A stretch of DNA of 64,000 bases. It comes from Flavisolibacter longurius (GTDB taxonomy: Bacteria > Bacteroidota > Bacteroidia > Chitinophagales > Chitinophagaceae). Within the stretch, counting starts at the first letter, position 1. The number at the start of each line of letters is the position of its first letter. Of the stretch, positions 32,244 to 41,877 are shown piece after piece. Where the stretch lies: contig JACJGO010000004.1 of the NCBI GenBank assembly GCA_014163555.1, positions 248,001-312,000 on the forward strand. Reading direction: 5' to 3'. The notes below the pieces were generated by a model. It ran no database searches and had not been told where the DNA came from. It saw only the letters and a program-made list of their open reading frames with translations. The translations under genes were made by a program, and so were the position numbers.

Positions 32244-34874
32244 ATGAAATCGATTCTAACTTTATTCCTGATAAGTTTTCAATTCCTATTCGCTGCTACG
32301 GCATCTGCCAACAATCAATATTCCGCTCCACCTTCTGATTCCACCATCGTCTTTCATGTGGCTGGCGTGTGCGAAATGTGCAAAAAGCGCATTGAAACAG
32401 CTGCCATGGGCAAAGGCGTTACAATAGCCTCTTGGGATATGCAGGGCAAACACCTGACTGTAACCTACAACCCGGCCCGCACAAAACCCGGAAAGATCAA
32501 AGCCAGAATATCGGATGCAGGCTATGACACAGACAGCCAAAAAGCCGATGACCGCACCTATACACAACTGCCCGAATGCTGCCGCTACCGCGAGTTTAGC
32601 AGCATGGAAGAAATGTACAAGATGCAGACTGATACGATTGTTGTGATGGAGGTGGACACAACCGATAAAGCAGCTGGAGCGCTGGCAATCCTGCCTGCCG
32701 AGGTATACGGCACTGTGAGTGAACGAGACAAGGACGGCCAGTTAAAGCCCTTGCAAGGAGCCAGCGTCGTTTGGCTGGGTACTGGTATGGGAACGTCCAC
32801 CGACAGCACTGGTAGTTTCAGGCTAAACCGCAAGAGCGAACAGCAAAAACTTGTGATCAGTTATGTAGGCTTGCAAACAGATACCGTCACTGTTAATCAC
32901 AAGGGGGAGGTTCAGGCTGTCCTTTCGTCCGGTAAAAACCTGCAGGCAATCCGAGTCTCCGCCGGTGGCCGGCCTTCTGTATTTGTCAGTTCGTATGAGC
33001 CTGTCCGTAAGATCATCATTTCGCAGAAGGAACTGCAAAAAGCAGCCTGCTGCAACCTTAGTGAAAGTTTTGAAACCAATCCATCCGTGGACGTTTCCTT
33101 TAATGATGCCGTTACCGGGTCCAAACAGATTCAGTTACTCGGCTTGTCGGGAAACTATACACAGCTAACGGTGGAAAATATGCCCGGTCCCCGCGGGCTT
33201 GCCACAGCACAAGGGCTGAACTTTATACCCGGTACCTGGATCGAATCCATTCAACTGGTGAAAGGCACGGGGTCTGTGGCTAATGGCTTTGAAAGCATGG
33301 CCGGACAGATTAATGTGGAACTGAAAAAGCCGCAAACCAGTGAGCGCCTTTATGCCAATGCCTATGTAAATGATTTTGGTAAAACAGACCTGAACCTCAA
33401 TCTTTCCCAAAAGGTGGGGCAGAAGTGGGGTACAACCCTGCTGCTACACAATGCATTTTTAAACAACAGCAGTATTGATTTTAATGGCGATGGTTTTCGA
33501 GACCTGCCAACCGGAAATTTGTTCAGCGCTGTAAACCGCTGGCAATTCACAAACAACAAAGGCCTTACTGCGCACATGGGCGTAAAGTTTTTAGATGATC
33601 GTAAAACCGGCGGGCAAACCATCTTCAATCCTACCCGGCACAAGTTTTCAACCGACGTGTATGGCTTGCAAATCGATACCAGGCGGGCAGAAGCCTTTGG
33701 AAAGATTGGCTATGTATTTCCGGAAAAGTTGCACAAGAGCATCGGCTTACAGGTCTCCGCCTTTCGGCATGAACAGGACTCTTATTTTGGCCTGACTACC
33801 TATGATGGGGAACAGAAAAACCTGTATTCCAACCTGATCTACCAATCGCACATTGGCAGCGACAGGCATCGTTTCCGGACGGGGATCAGCCTGGTGTACG
33901 ATCAGTACAGGGAGGCTTTTAATACGCAGGATTTTCAACGCAACGAAGCTGTTTCCGGCGGTTTTTTTGAATATACTTTCAGCCCTTCCACCACATTCAA
34001 CCTAGTGGCCGGCGTTCGCGAAGATTACAACAGTCTTTACGGTTGGTTTACCACACCGCGGCTGCACGTCCGGTACCAGCCCTTTACCGGAACCGTGATC
34101 CGCGGCAGCGTGGGCAGAGGCCAGCGCACCGCCAACATCTTTGCCGAGAACAACAGTGTACTGGTAAGTTCACGGTCGGTGAACATTCTCACTTCCACTA
34201 CCGGCAAGGCCTATGGGCTAAATCCTGAAGTGGCCTGGAACAAAGGCGTAAGTGTAGATCAGAAACTGCGCCTGTTTAACCGGGCGGCTACAATTAGTGC
34301 TGAATTCTTCCGCAATGATTTTAGCGATCAGGTAGTAGTGGATATGGAAGACCCCTCTGAGGTGCGGTTTTATAACCTGCAGGGTGATTCGTATGCCAAC
34401 AGTTTTCAATCGGAGGTTTCGTTTGAGCCATTGCGCAAACTGACCCTTCGCCTGGCTTACCGCTATTTTGATGTAAAAACAACCTATGGCAACCAGTTGC
34501 TTCAAAGGCCGTTCACAGCAAAGCACCGCGGTTTTGCCAACTTGGCTTATGAGATCAGCAACTGGAAATTCGATTATACCCTCAGCGCCAACGGCCGCAA
34601 ACGCCTTCCCTCCACCACAGACTTACCGGAAACTTACAAGCGAGATGCCTATGCGCCGGCTTACACGGTTATGAATGCCCAGATCAGTAAAACGCTTGGC
34701 AAGAACAAAAACATCGACCTGTACATTGGAGGCGAGAATCTCACCAATTTCTTTCAGAAGGATGTGATTACTGCTGCTGAACAGCCCTTTAGCAAATACT
34801 TTGATGCTTCGCAGGTTTGGGGACCGGTGAATGGCCGCATGCTGTATGGCGGCTTCCGGTTCACACTTAAATAA
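32244..34874 (+). CDS. TonB-dependent receptor with N-terminal HMA heavy-metal domain
   Basis: 876 residues. After a signal peptide (~1-22) comes an HMA-type domain at ~34-100 with the metal-binding CEMC (Cys43, Cys46) and the typical GYDTDS end, then a CC pair at 112-113. A carboxypeptidase-regulatory-like repeat follows (~155-232), then a TonB plug (~235-360, ISQKELQKAACCNLSESFETNPSVDV) and a 22-strand-type barrel to the terminal Lys. It is an outer-membrane, TonB-energised importer. The fused HMA domain argues for copper or another soft metal complex as ligand (inference). The HYC_CC_PP gene precedes it on the same strand. A strong terminator overlaps its stop codon. Confidence 0.93.
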   Translation: MKSILTLFLISFQFLFAATASANNQYSAPPSDSTIVFHVAGVCEMCKKRIETAAMGKGVTIASWDMQGKHLTVTYNPARTKPGKIKARISDAGYDTDSQKADDRTYTQLPECCRYREFSSMEEMYKMQTDTIVVMEVDTTDKAAGALAILPAEVYGTVSERDKDGQLKPLQGASVVWLGTGMGTSTDSTGSFRLNRKSEQQKLVISYVGLQTDTVTVNHKGEVQAVLSSGKNLQAIRVSAGGRPSVFVSSYEPVRKIIISQKELQKAACCNLSESFETNPSVDVSFNDAVTGSKQIQLLGLSGNYTQLTVENMPGPRGLATAQGLNFIPGTWIESIQLVKGTGSVANGFESMAGQINVELKKPQTSERLYANAYVNDFGKTDLNLNLSQKVGQKWGTTLLLHNAFLNNSSIDFNGDGFRDLPTGNLFSAVNRWQFTNNKGLTAHMGVKFLDDRKTGGQTIFNPTRHKFSTDVYGLQIDTRRAEAFGKIGYVFPEKLHKSIGLQVSAFRHEQDSYFGLTTYDGEQKNLYSNLIYQSHIGSDRHRFRTGISLVYDQYREAFNTQDFQRNEAVSGGFFEYTFSPSTTFNLVAGVREDYNSLYGWFTTPRLHVRYQPFTGTVIRGSVGRGQRTANIFAENNSVLVSSRSVNILTSTTGKAYGLNPEVAWNKGVSVDQKLRLFNRAATISAEFFRNDFSDQVVVDMEDPSEVRFYNLQGDSYANSFQSEVSFEPLRKLTLRLAYRYFDVKTTYGNQLLQRPFTAKHRGFANLAYEISNWKFDYTLSANGRKRLPSTTDLPETYKRDAYAPAYTVMNAQISKTLGKNKNIDLYIGGENLTNFFQKDVITAAEQPFSKYFDASQVWGPVNGRMLYGGFRFTLK

Positions 34875-34907
34875 AACGAAGAGCCCTCCAAACGGGCTCT
34901 TCGTTTT
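34873..34907 (+). terminator. Terminator after the HMA-TonB receptor gene
   Basis: Perfect 14-bp stem AAAACGAAGAGCCC / GGGCTCTTCGTTTT with a 7-base loop, beginning inside the stop codon and ending in T. It can act in both directions, but no minus-strand gene needs it. Confidence 0.88.
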
Positions 34908-35047
34908 AATACAATGATGATGATTTATTGCTTAACCAACAGGCATCTATAAGTGAAAAGGTGCCTACCGGTCAAAAACTTTCCGCATTCCGTAAACAGG
35001 TTTTACCGAATTTGAAAATAATTTAACGTAATGAAAAAGAGTTTTGT

Positions 35048-35074
35048 GCCCCAGCCTATAGGCATAAATGGGGC
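35048..35074 (+). promoter_or_regulatory. Hairpin just upstream of the siderophore receptor start
   Basis: GCCCCA (35048-35053) pairs with TGGGGC (35069-35074), enclosing a small GCC-tata-GGC hairpin. The outer stem ends 5 bases before the preferred ATG at 35080. It could affect translation, or may simply be leader structure. Confidence 0.3.
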
Positions 35075-35079
35075 TATTC

Positions 35080-37458
35080 ATGAAACAAATCCTCTTTTTC
35101 CTCTTCTTTACTATTCATTCTTTGACGCTTTTTTCACAGGCAACCAGCACGGGAAGCATAAAAGGAAAGATCACAACAGCAGATGAAAAGCCTGCAGAAG
35201 GTGTTTCGATTTTGCTGAAGAATACGGCCCGGTTTGCCGTAGCCGATAATGATGGCGTTTTTACCATCAATGAATTACAAGCCGGCCGCTATATAATGGT
35301 GATAAGCCTGGTTGGATACAACGATTATGTACAGGAAGTAGCGGTAGAGGCTGGTAACCCCACAACTGTTTCGGTACAACTCGACCTCTCTAACCGGGAG
35401 TTGAACGAAGTCGTTGTCATCGCCAATAAAAACAGTTTCAAAACCAACCGCCTTTCTGGGGCGCTGCGGCTGCAAACACCTATTCTCGAAATTCCGCAGA
35501 ATGTGCAGGTCGTTACCTCCCGCCTAATTTATAACCAGCAGATTTTTGACATGCTGGAAGGCGCTACCCGTAATGTAAGTGGGGCCACCCGTGTGGAGCA
35601 TTGGGACAACTATGCCCGCATTTTTATGAGGGGCAGCAATGTTGGTGCCTTTCGGAATGGGATGAATGTTTCCACTACCTGGGGACCGCTGACGGAAGAT
35701 ATGAGCATGGTGGAGCGGATTGAATTCGTAAAGGGCCCGGCCGGGTTTATGCTGGCCAACGGCGATCCCAGCGGGTTTTATAACGTGGTAACCAAAAAGC
35801 CCAGCGGCCGTACCAAGGGTGAGGTTAGTCTTTCCCTGGGCAGTTTCGATTTTCAGCGGGCTACAATCGACCTCGATGGTAAGCTTTCCAAAGATGGAAA
35901 ACTGCTCTATCGCCTCAATGTAATGGGACAACTCAAAGGTTCGCACCGGCAGTTTGACTTCAACAACCGTTATACTGTAGTGCCGGTACTTAAATACCTG
36001 TTGGATGAAAAGACCGCACTAACGTTGGAGTATACACACCAATTTTCGGAGGTTAATATCATTGGTTCCAACTACTCTTTTTCCAACAGGGGCTATGCCG
36101 ATCTGTCGCGGAATTTTACCACGGCCGAAGCCAATCTTCCCAAAACAAAAATGAACGATCGCAGTGTGCTGCTGGTGTTTGACCACAAGATCAACCAGGA
36201 CTGGAAGTTCACGGCGCAGGCGGCCTATTTTAATTACCAGCAGGAAGGTGCATCGCTCTGGCCCTGGGGATTTGATGCGGCCAACGACAGCCTGATGCAG
36301 CGCGGCATGTCGAGCTGGGATATCCTGGGCATGACCAAGATCGGGCAGATGTTCGTAAACGGCGAAACCAGGACCGGCAGCATTTCTCATAAAATACTCG
36401 GTGGCCTTGACATCAGCAACAAAGATTATTACCACGATTGGAACCAGGGCGGCGCTGTGGGAACAGCCGACTTCAATATTTACAAACCGGTGTATGGCAA
36501 TGCCTCCATTCCCATCTTCGACCGCAGCAAAAACCTCCGGGAGCGGGGCGTACGGTATTACAACGGTTACAAGGCTTTGTATGTGCAGGATGAACTGGGC
36601 TTTTTTGCCAACAAGTTGCGCCTGACCCTGGCCGGCCGGTTTACCCAACTGAACACGGGAGATGTTTACAGTGGTGACTACAAAACCAGCCGGTTTACGC
36701 CGCGGATCGGGCTTAGTTATTCCATCGGTAAAAACACCGCTGTTTATTTTGTAAAGGACGAATCGTTTATAGAAAATTACGGAGCCGACTGGCAGGGCCG
36801 TTCCTTTGATCCGATTGTGGGCAAGAACATGGAAGCAGGTTTTAAGCGGGACTGGATGAATGGAAGGTGGAATTCAGCTATTTCGGTTTATCGCATCACT
36901 CGTGACAATGTACTGACCACTGACTTTGACCACCCGGTACGGGACGCGAACGGACAACCCACCGGCCAGTATTTCAGCCGGCAGTCCGGCCAGCAGCGAA
37001 CAAGAGGGGTGGAAGCAGACATTAAAGGACAAATCGTAAACGGCCTGGATGTAGTAGTTAACTATGCATATACTGAAGCCAAAACCACAAAAGACAGCGA
37101 TGAAAAAAATGTTGGCAGGCAGGTCCCGGGGTCAAGCCGCCATGTGCAAAACACCTGGCTGAATTACCGAATCGACAAGGGAGTGCTGGCTGGGTTTGGC
37201 ATATCGGCAGGCTACCAATACCAGGTCGGTCGTTCACCCTGGTTTGTTTCTGATGGTACTGTTCTCGATCTGCCCGATTATTTCCGCGTCGATGGTGGCA
37301 TCAACTACCAAAAAGACAAGATCGGCTTTACGCTTTTTGTGAACAATGTGCTCAACAAATACCTTTATTCAGGCGGCTATTACGACTGGAGTAAGTTTTA
37401 TTACTGGCAGGCAGAACCCGGTACCAACTACCGGTTCAGCGTGAATTACCGATTTTAA
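35080..37458 (+). CDS. TonB-dependent siderophore receptor (FhuA/FoxA-like)
   Basis: 792 residues from the ATG at 35080, which begins the signal peptide MKQILFFLFFTIHSLTLFSQ; an in-frame ATG 4 codons earlier is possible. A CarboxypepD_reg-like domain (~25-110) precedes the TonB plug (SGALRLQTPILEIPQNVQVV, then MVERIEFVKGPAGFMLANGDPSGFYNVVTKKPSG). A beta-barrel follows, ending FSVNYRF with the classic terminal Phe. The plug sequence is that of ferric-hydroxamate/siderophore receptors. It would import an iron-siderophore complex across the outer membrane. The PepSY gene starts 14 bases downstream, a common iron-reductase partner. Confidence 0.94.
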   Translation: MKQILFFLFFTIHSLTLFSQATSTGSIKGKITTADEKPAEGVSILLKNTARFAVADNDGVFTINELQAGRYIMVISLVGYNDYVQEVAVEAGNPTTVSVQLDLSNRELNEVVVIANKNSFKTNRLSGALRLQTPILEIPQNVQVVTSRLIYNQQIFDMLEGATRNVSGATRVEHWDNYARIFMRGSNVGAFRNGMNVSTTWGPLTEDMSMVERIEFVKGPAGFMLANGDPSGFYNVVTKKPSGRTKGEVSLSLGSFDFQRATIDLDGKLSKDGKLLYRLNVMGQLKGSHRQFDFNNRYTVVPVLKYLLDEKTALTLEYTHQFSEVNIIGSNYSFSNRGYADLSRNFTTAEANLPKTKMNDRSVLLVFDHKINQDWKFTAQAAYFNYQQEGASLWPWGFDAANDSLMQRGMSSWDILGMTKIGQMFVNGETRTGSISHKILGGLDISNKDYYHDWNQGGAVGTADFNIYKPVYGNASIPIFDRSKNLRERGVRYYNGYKALYVQDELGFFANKLRLTLAGRFTQLNTGDVYSGDYKTSRFTPRIGLSYSIGKNTAVYFVKDESFIENYGADWQGRSFDPIVGKNMEAGFKRDWMNGRWNSAISVYRITRDNVLTTDFDHPVRDANGQPTGQYFSRQSGQQRTRGVEADIKGQIVNGLDVVVNYAYTEAKTTKDSDEKNVGRQVPGSSRHVQNTWLNYRIDKGVLAGFGISAGYQYQVGRSPWFVSDGTVLDLPDYFRVDGGINYQKDKIGFTLFVNNVLNKYLYSGGYYDWSKFYYWQAEPGTNYRFSVNYRF

Positions 37459-37472
37459 ACCGGCATCGCATT

Positions 37473-38636
37473 ATGACGATAAAAAAAATATTTGGCAAAC
37501 TGCATCTCTGGCTGGGACTGACTTCCGGACTCCTGGTTGTTTTCCTGGGAATAACCGGCTGCATGCTGGCCTTTCAAAAAGAGATTGAAAGCTTTACCCT
37601 TTCCTACCGCGAGATCAAACCGGAGCAAAAAGAATTTTTACCACCATCGGTACTGAAAGACATCGGTGCCGCACAACTTCCCGGCAAGCACCTGCATGCT
37701 GTTTTGTACGAAGGGAAGGACCGGGCAGCGCAGGTTATCTTTTACCAGTTTGAACCGGAGGAGTATTACCACATTGTTTATGTCAATCCGTACAGCGGAG
37801 ATGTGATCAAGGTAAAAGACATGAACAAGGATTTTTTTCGCGTGGTAACAATGGGACATTATTATCTCTGGCTGCCACCGCACATTGGCCAGCCGATCGT
37901 GGCGTCGGCAACATTGATTTTTGTGATCATGATGATCACCGGGCTGATTCTTTGGTGGCCCAAAAGCAAAGCAGCACGAAAGCAACGCTTTACGATCAAG
38001 TGGAATGCAAAGTGGCGCAGAAAAAATTACGACCTGCACAATGTGCTGGGTTTTTACATGACATGGGTAGCCATTATCCTGGCCTTGACAGGATTGGTCT
38101 GGGGCTTTCAATGGTTTGCCAACGGGGTGCACAAAGCTGCTGGCGGCGAAACGTCGCTGGTTTATATAGAGCCGGTTTCTGATACCACAAAAACCTACAA
38201 CCTGCAGCAACCCGGTATTGATGTAGTCTGGGAGCGGATGAAAAAAGAATATCCCAATGCGGAAATCCTGGAAGTGCATGTACCGGAAACAGACGCTTCG
38301 CCCATTGCAGCCAATGCCAACCCCGATGCTTCCACCTACTGGAAAACGGACTACCGGTACTTTGACCAATACACGCTGGAAGAGTTGCCGGCACAAAGTA
38401 TTTACGGGCGGTTTCCAACAGCTGTTGCGGCGGATAAACTCATTCGCATGAACTATGATATTCATACGGGTGCCATCTGGGGTTTACCGGGCAAGATCCT
38501 GATGTTTTTTGCCAGCCTGATAGCGGCTTCTTTACCCATTACGGGTTTTTATATCTGGTGGGGAAGAAAATACAAAAAGAAGAACAAAGGCGCAGAACCC
38601 ATTGCAGTACAGCCGGCACTCGCCGGCGCTATATAA
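37473..38636 (+). CDS. PepSY-associated transmembrane protein (siderophore/iron reductase type)
   Basis: 387 residues with four predicted membrane segments (~14-34, ~140-162, ~192-215, ~345-367) and periplasmic PepSY-like regions (YHIVYVNPYSGDVIKVKDM; YDIHTGAIWGLPG). HxxxW/H pairs near the helices (HLWLGL, GHYYLWLP) are typical heme-type positions. Such proteins encoded directly after siderophore receptors (here 14 bases) are proposed to reduce ferric siderophores in the periplasm or inner membrane. Known for the family in outline; inferred for this one. Confidence 0.9.
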   Translation: MTIKKIFGKLHLWLGLTSGLLVVFLGITGCMLAFQKEIESFTLSYREIKPEQKEFLPPSVLKDIGAAQLPGKHLHAVLYEGKDRAAQVIFYQFEPEEYYHIVYVNPYSGDVIKVKDMNKDFFRVVTMGHYYLWLPPHIGQPIVASATLIFVIMMITGLILWWPKSKAARKQRFTIKWNAKWRRKNYDLHNVLGFYMTWVAIILALTGLVWGFQWFANGVHKAAGGETSLVYIEPVSDTTKTYNLQQPGIDVVWERMKKEYPNAEILEVHVPETDASPIAANANPDASTYWKTDYRYFDQYTLEELPAQSIYGRFPTAVAADKLIRMNYDIHTGAIWGLPGKILMFFASLIAASLPITGFYIWWGRKYKKKNKGAEPIAVQPALAGAI

Positions 38637-38673
38637 AGCCAAGTCTTTTTTGCAAGCTCTTGTTAGCTACGAT

Positions 38674-38736
38674 AAAAAAAGACCTGTGCCGGAATGAGTT
38701 GATTGTTCAACCGCTATCCGGCACAGGCCTTTTTTT
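38674..38736. terminator. Bidirectional terminator between convergent genes
   Basis: 11-bp perfect stem CCTGTGCCGGA / TCCGGCACAGG with A-rich sequence on the left and a T run on the right. It lies between the PepSY gene (plus) and the DsbA-like gene (minus) and can serve both. Confidence 0.88.
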
Positions 38737-38749
38737 AGGTGGGATAGAT

Positions 38750-39679
38750 TTACACCTTTACCAGGTTCCCTGCTACATATCGCCACAGCGGACCGTTTTT
38801 GGAATGGATTCTTTCCACTTCCTTCTGCTGTTCCAGGTATTGTAAAATCGTCTCCGCTTCCGCAATGTTTTTGTTGTTCAAAACGGCAAACTCTTTTGTG
38901 GTAAGCGAGCCATAATTTTTCAGCACGGTATCGTATGAAGAGGGAGCCGGTTTCGGCTTTGCATCGGGTATCAGTTTCAGCAAGGCCTGAACATACACCT
39001 CATACGGTTTGCTGCCGTAAACCTTAAACCGGTTGTCTTCTTCATCTATAAAGAAAATTGTGGGAAAACCCCTGACACCCCATTCCTTTGCCACTTCCAG
39101 GTCCTGCATAAACAATGCCTCTGCACTGGTTTCATACGCTTTTCTGAACGGCACTACATCCAGGCCTGTTTCCAATGCTGCCTGTGCCAGGTGTTCCCAC
39201 CGCGTAATATTTTTCTTTTCAACAAAAACCATTTCCCGCAGGCGACGCAAAAACCGAACGGCTTTTTCTTCGCCCTGCAGTTGGGCGGCTTTTACCGCAA
39301 TGGAGGGTGGGTACGAAGACGTCAGCGGATCTTCGGTCCATACATCACCATCAATGGGCATTCCGTACTGAGCGCTGGCTTCGTCCCAATGCTGCGCTAC
39401 ATCGGCGGCACTGCGCACATCCCTGCCACCGTATTCATCCCAGCTTTTCAGCAAACCACCCATGCGGTATTCGATGGAAAAGTAGTCGCCATAGGCTTGC
39501 TTTAACTTGCGCAACTGCGGCTCTATGCCCCAGCAGGACGAGCAGATCGGATCGGTAAAGTAGAGCAAACGCACCGGCTTTACAGCCTGCTTAGAGCTTT
39601 GTTTTGTTCCTGTATCGATGATCTCACAGGCGCCTTGTTCTGCATCACAAGACATCAGTGTTTGTTTTTGCTTTTCCAT
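38750..39679 (-). CDS. DsbA family thioredoxin-fold protein
   Basis: 309 residues with no signal peptide, so probably cytoplasmic. The active site is CSSCWG (Cys46, Cys49) in YFTDPICSSCWGIEPQLRKL, as in the FrnE/SpxH-like branch of DsbA proteins. GVRGFPTIFFIDEEDNRFKVYG is near 190-215. The last ~60 residues (LTTKEFAVLNNKNIAEAETILQYLEQQKEVERI) look like an added winged-helix-like segment. Two further Cys are near the N-terminus (11 and 18). SpxH-type proteins bind regulators or act in redox stress; the exact role is not shown. It is the last gene of a minus-strand redox/stress cluster. Confidence 0.88.
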   Translation of the reverse strand: MEKQKQTLMSCDAEQGACEIIDTGTKQSSKQAVKPVRLLYFTDPICSSCWGIEPQLRKLKQAYGDYFSIEYRMGGLLKSWDEYGGRDVRSAADVAQHWDEASAQYGMPIDGDVWTEDPLTSSYPPSIAVKAAQLQGEEKAVRFLRRLREMVFVEKKNITRWEHLAQAALETGLDVVPFRKAYETSAEALFMQDLEVAKEWGVRGFPTIFFIDEEDNRFKVYGSKPYEVYVQALLKLIPDAKPKPAPSSYDTVLKNYGSLTTKEFAVLNNKNIAEAETILQYLEQQKEVERIHSKNGPLWRYVAGNLVKV

Positions 39680-39701
39680 GCCATTTCGTTTAATGTTTCT
39701 A

Positions 39702-40295
39702 TTATGCGTAAACCCTTTTCAACCGGGACGGTACAACACTCGCCTTTAGGTGTTTTTTTGCAGCCTGTGCCATGGTAGCAAGAGCTGCCCCCATCATGAT
39801 AACATCTTTCAGTACCAACCTTCCTGCGGCACTCAGGTAGGGAAAGCCATGTTCGGCATCGCCCAGCGGCTGCACCCAGGTTTCGGGGGTGGTGACAAGA
39901 AAGGAAAGTGTGACAAATGACATCAGAAATGCCAGTAAACTGCCCACGGCAGAAACGCCGGGCCGTACCGGGTATAGTGCGATCAGAATACCAATCAAAA
40001 CGATGAGAGCCCCAAGCCCGTACGAAAAGGCGTACGTATTATTTTCTTTGTGCCAAGCAATGTTCTGCGGCTTGTATTCACCCTCACGATTCATGTAAGA
40101 CTTGTATTCAGGTGATGGCTGGCTGTAAAAAAAACTCATCACCGGACTGTTTGCAACGAAGGGCACTATGCCTACGGCTTCGTAGCGGAAGGCTTTTAAT
40201 CCGCCAATCCAAAGCAATACGATAACGAGGCCAATCCGGGCCAGGTGAATGCCTGCATTTTGCAAGCCGGCTGCATAGTGAAAAAACTTCGTCAT
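39702..40295 (-). CDS. DUF417 (YkgB-like) membrane protein
   Basis: 197 residues with four predicted membrane segments. The diagnostic opening is ARIGLVIVLLWIGGLKAFRYEAVGIVPFVANSPVMSFFY, as in DUF417/YkgB proteins, followed by a hydrophilic insertion (~60-85) and LVTTPETWVQPLGD...FPYLSAAGRLVLKD. The family is small inner-membrane proteins of unknown function, commonly beside DoxX-like and stress-response oxidoreductases. It lies 22 bases from the DsbA-like gene and 36 from the DoxX gene, so all three are likely co-transcribed. Confidence 0.9.
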   Translation of the reverse strand: MTKFFHYAAGLQNAGIHLARIGLVIVLLWIGGLKAFRYEAVGIVPFVANSPVMSFFYSQPSPEYKSYMNREGEYKPQNIAWHKENNTYAFSYGLGALIVLIGILIALYPVRPGVSAVGSLLAFLMSFVTLSFLVTTPETWVQPLGDAEHGFPYLSAAGRLVLKDVIMMGAALATMAQAAKKHLKASVVPSRLKRVYA

Positions 40296-40331
40296 GATAA
40301 GAATCGTTGATGGTTTTAAAGCACAGAAATC

Positions 40332-40802
40332 TTATTGATAAACCGCGAGGGTTGGATCTTCTACCGATCGGTTGGCAACAGCTTTGTTCCGCTTGGGCTG
40401 AATCAGGTAATCCAACGAATATTTACCGCTACCCGTAAATAACAAGCCGGTAAAGATGGCCAGGTAGAGAGCTGCCATTTCTTTTTGCGCAAACGGATCG
40501 GCCGCATGAATCAATAACACAGCAACAGCCATGGTAATGATCAGGGGAATAACGGCTAGCTTGGTTCCAAGACCTACAATCACCAGCGCGGCACAGATCA
40601 CTTCGGCAAAGACAGCCAGGGCCAGTGAAAGTTCGGGGCTAAAGCCCAGGACCGGTGGAAACTGCGACCTGTTTCCCGCCAACAGCATTTCCATTTTAGG
40701 AAGGCCATGCGTTAACATCATAATACCAAATGTTACCCGTACAAAAAGAAGGGCAAAATGAATTCCGTTGGATGATTGGTTGACTCCGAAAATCTGTTTC
40801 AT
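40332..40802 (-). CDS. DoxX family membrane protein
   Basis: 156 residues from the ATG at 40802; a longer frame begins at 40883 but adds a hydrophilic, non-conserved-looking tail. The DoxX fold is seen in ALLFVRVTFGIMMLTHGLPKMEML, then FGFSPELSLALAVFAEVICAALVIVGLGTKLAVIPLIITMAVAVLLIHA, with four hydrophobic helices. DoxX-like proteins are inner-membrane redox-associated proteins, linked in other bacteria to thiol or superoxide stress. It belongs to the minus-strand redox cluster. Confidence 0.92.
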   Translation of the reverse strand: MKQIFGVNQSSNGIHFALLFVRVTFGIMMLTHGLPKMEMLLAGNRSQFPPVLGFSPELSLALAVFAEVICAALVIVGLGTKLAVIPLIITMAVAVLLIHAADPFAQKEMAALYLAIFTGLLFTGSGKYSLDYLIQPKRNKAVANRSVEDPTLAVYQ

Positions 40803-40900
40803 ATACTTTGTTTGGTTTTGAAAAAATGATTCCCTGTTACGGCCGGGAAACCGCTTTAGAATAGCCATGACCGTTACGGTCATGGCAGGAAATAAAATGC

Positions 40901-41647
40901 TTATTGGGCTAAATAACCGCCATCAACGGGATAGTAAGAACCCGTGACAAACGAGGCCCTGGAAGAAGCCAGCCAGAGAATCAGTTCAGCTACTTCTTCG
41001 GCTTTGCCCAGGCGGCCAATGGGATGCAGGCCAATCAATGCATTCAGCGTTGCCTCGTCCAGAGAATCCAGGAGCGGGGTTTGAATATAACCCGGTCCGA
41101 TGGCGTTTACACGAACACCTTTATCGGCATACTCCAGGGCTGCGGCTTTGGTTAAACCCACCACGCCATGCTTGGCGGCTACATAGGCGGGAGATTGCCG
41201 GGTACCGGCATGTCCTAAGATTGAAGCCACGTTGATGATGCTGCCACCTTTTTTCAGCATAGCCGTAATCTGGTAACGCAGGCCATAAAATACACCGGAC
41301 AAGTTAATGTCGATCACCTTTTGCCAGCCTTCAACTGGGTACTCACCGGTAGCCCCCAAAGGACCACCAATGCCGGCATTGTTAACAGCAATATCCAGTG
41401 AGCCGTACTGCTCAATGGTTTTGGCAACCAGCTTTTCATTGTCTTCCACAGAAGAAGAATCGGCTTTTACAAAAAAGGCTTCGCCGCCTGCTTTTTTAAT
41501 TTCTTCTACAGCTTCCTGTCCGCTCTTTTCATTAATGTCGGCTATCACTACTTTTGCACCTTCCGCTGCCAGCAGGCTTGCCGCAGCCTTTCCAATTCCT
41601 GAACTTGCACCGGTAATGATGGCGACTTTATTCTCCAATTGTTTCAT
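40901..41647 (-). CDS. Short-chain dehydrogenase/reductase
   Basis: 248 residues, classical SDR. The NAD(P)-binding TGASSGIG is at 12-19, NNAG near 89-92, and the catalytic set is Ser142, Tyr155 and Lys159 (AYVAAKHG). The end is FVTGSYYPVDGGYLAQ. Asp37 after the second strand (VVIADIN) suggests NAD(H) preference (inference). The substrate is unknown; many similar enzymes are annotated glucose 1-dehydrogenase or 3-oxoacyl reductase without proof. It lies 98 bases upstream of the DoxX gene in the minus-strand cluster. Confidence 0.94.
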   Translation of the reverse strand: MKQLENKVAIITGASSGIGKAAASLLAAEGAKVVIADINEKSGQEAVEEIKKAGGEAFFVKADSSSVEDNEKLVAKTIEQYGSLDIAVNNAGIGGPLGATGEYPVEGWQKVIDINLSGVFYGLRYQITAMLKKGGSIINVASILGHAGTRQSPAYVAAKHGVVGLTKAAALEYADKGVRVNAIGPGYIQTPLLDSLDEATLNALIGLHPIGRLGKAEEVAELILWLASSRASFVTGSYYPVDGGYLAQ

Positions 41648-41877
41648 GATCGTCTGTTTTACGTGTTAATCAATGTTGTTACTGTTCATCTAAAGGCAAA
41701 GCTGGGCGGGTTACTTTATCCTGGCTGTTGTGTACTTCCATCTGGTCATTAATACTGTCTGAAATTGCCTTTTCCACTAACCCGCTTTGCCTTCTCCGTT
41801 CCACTCATTGTGCTGTTGCACCCTTACTATTTTTTTCCGCTACTATTGTGCCGTTGTCTAAGGACTGAAGAGTCCAC

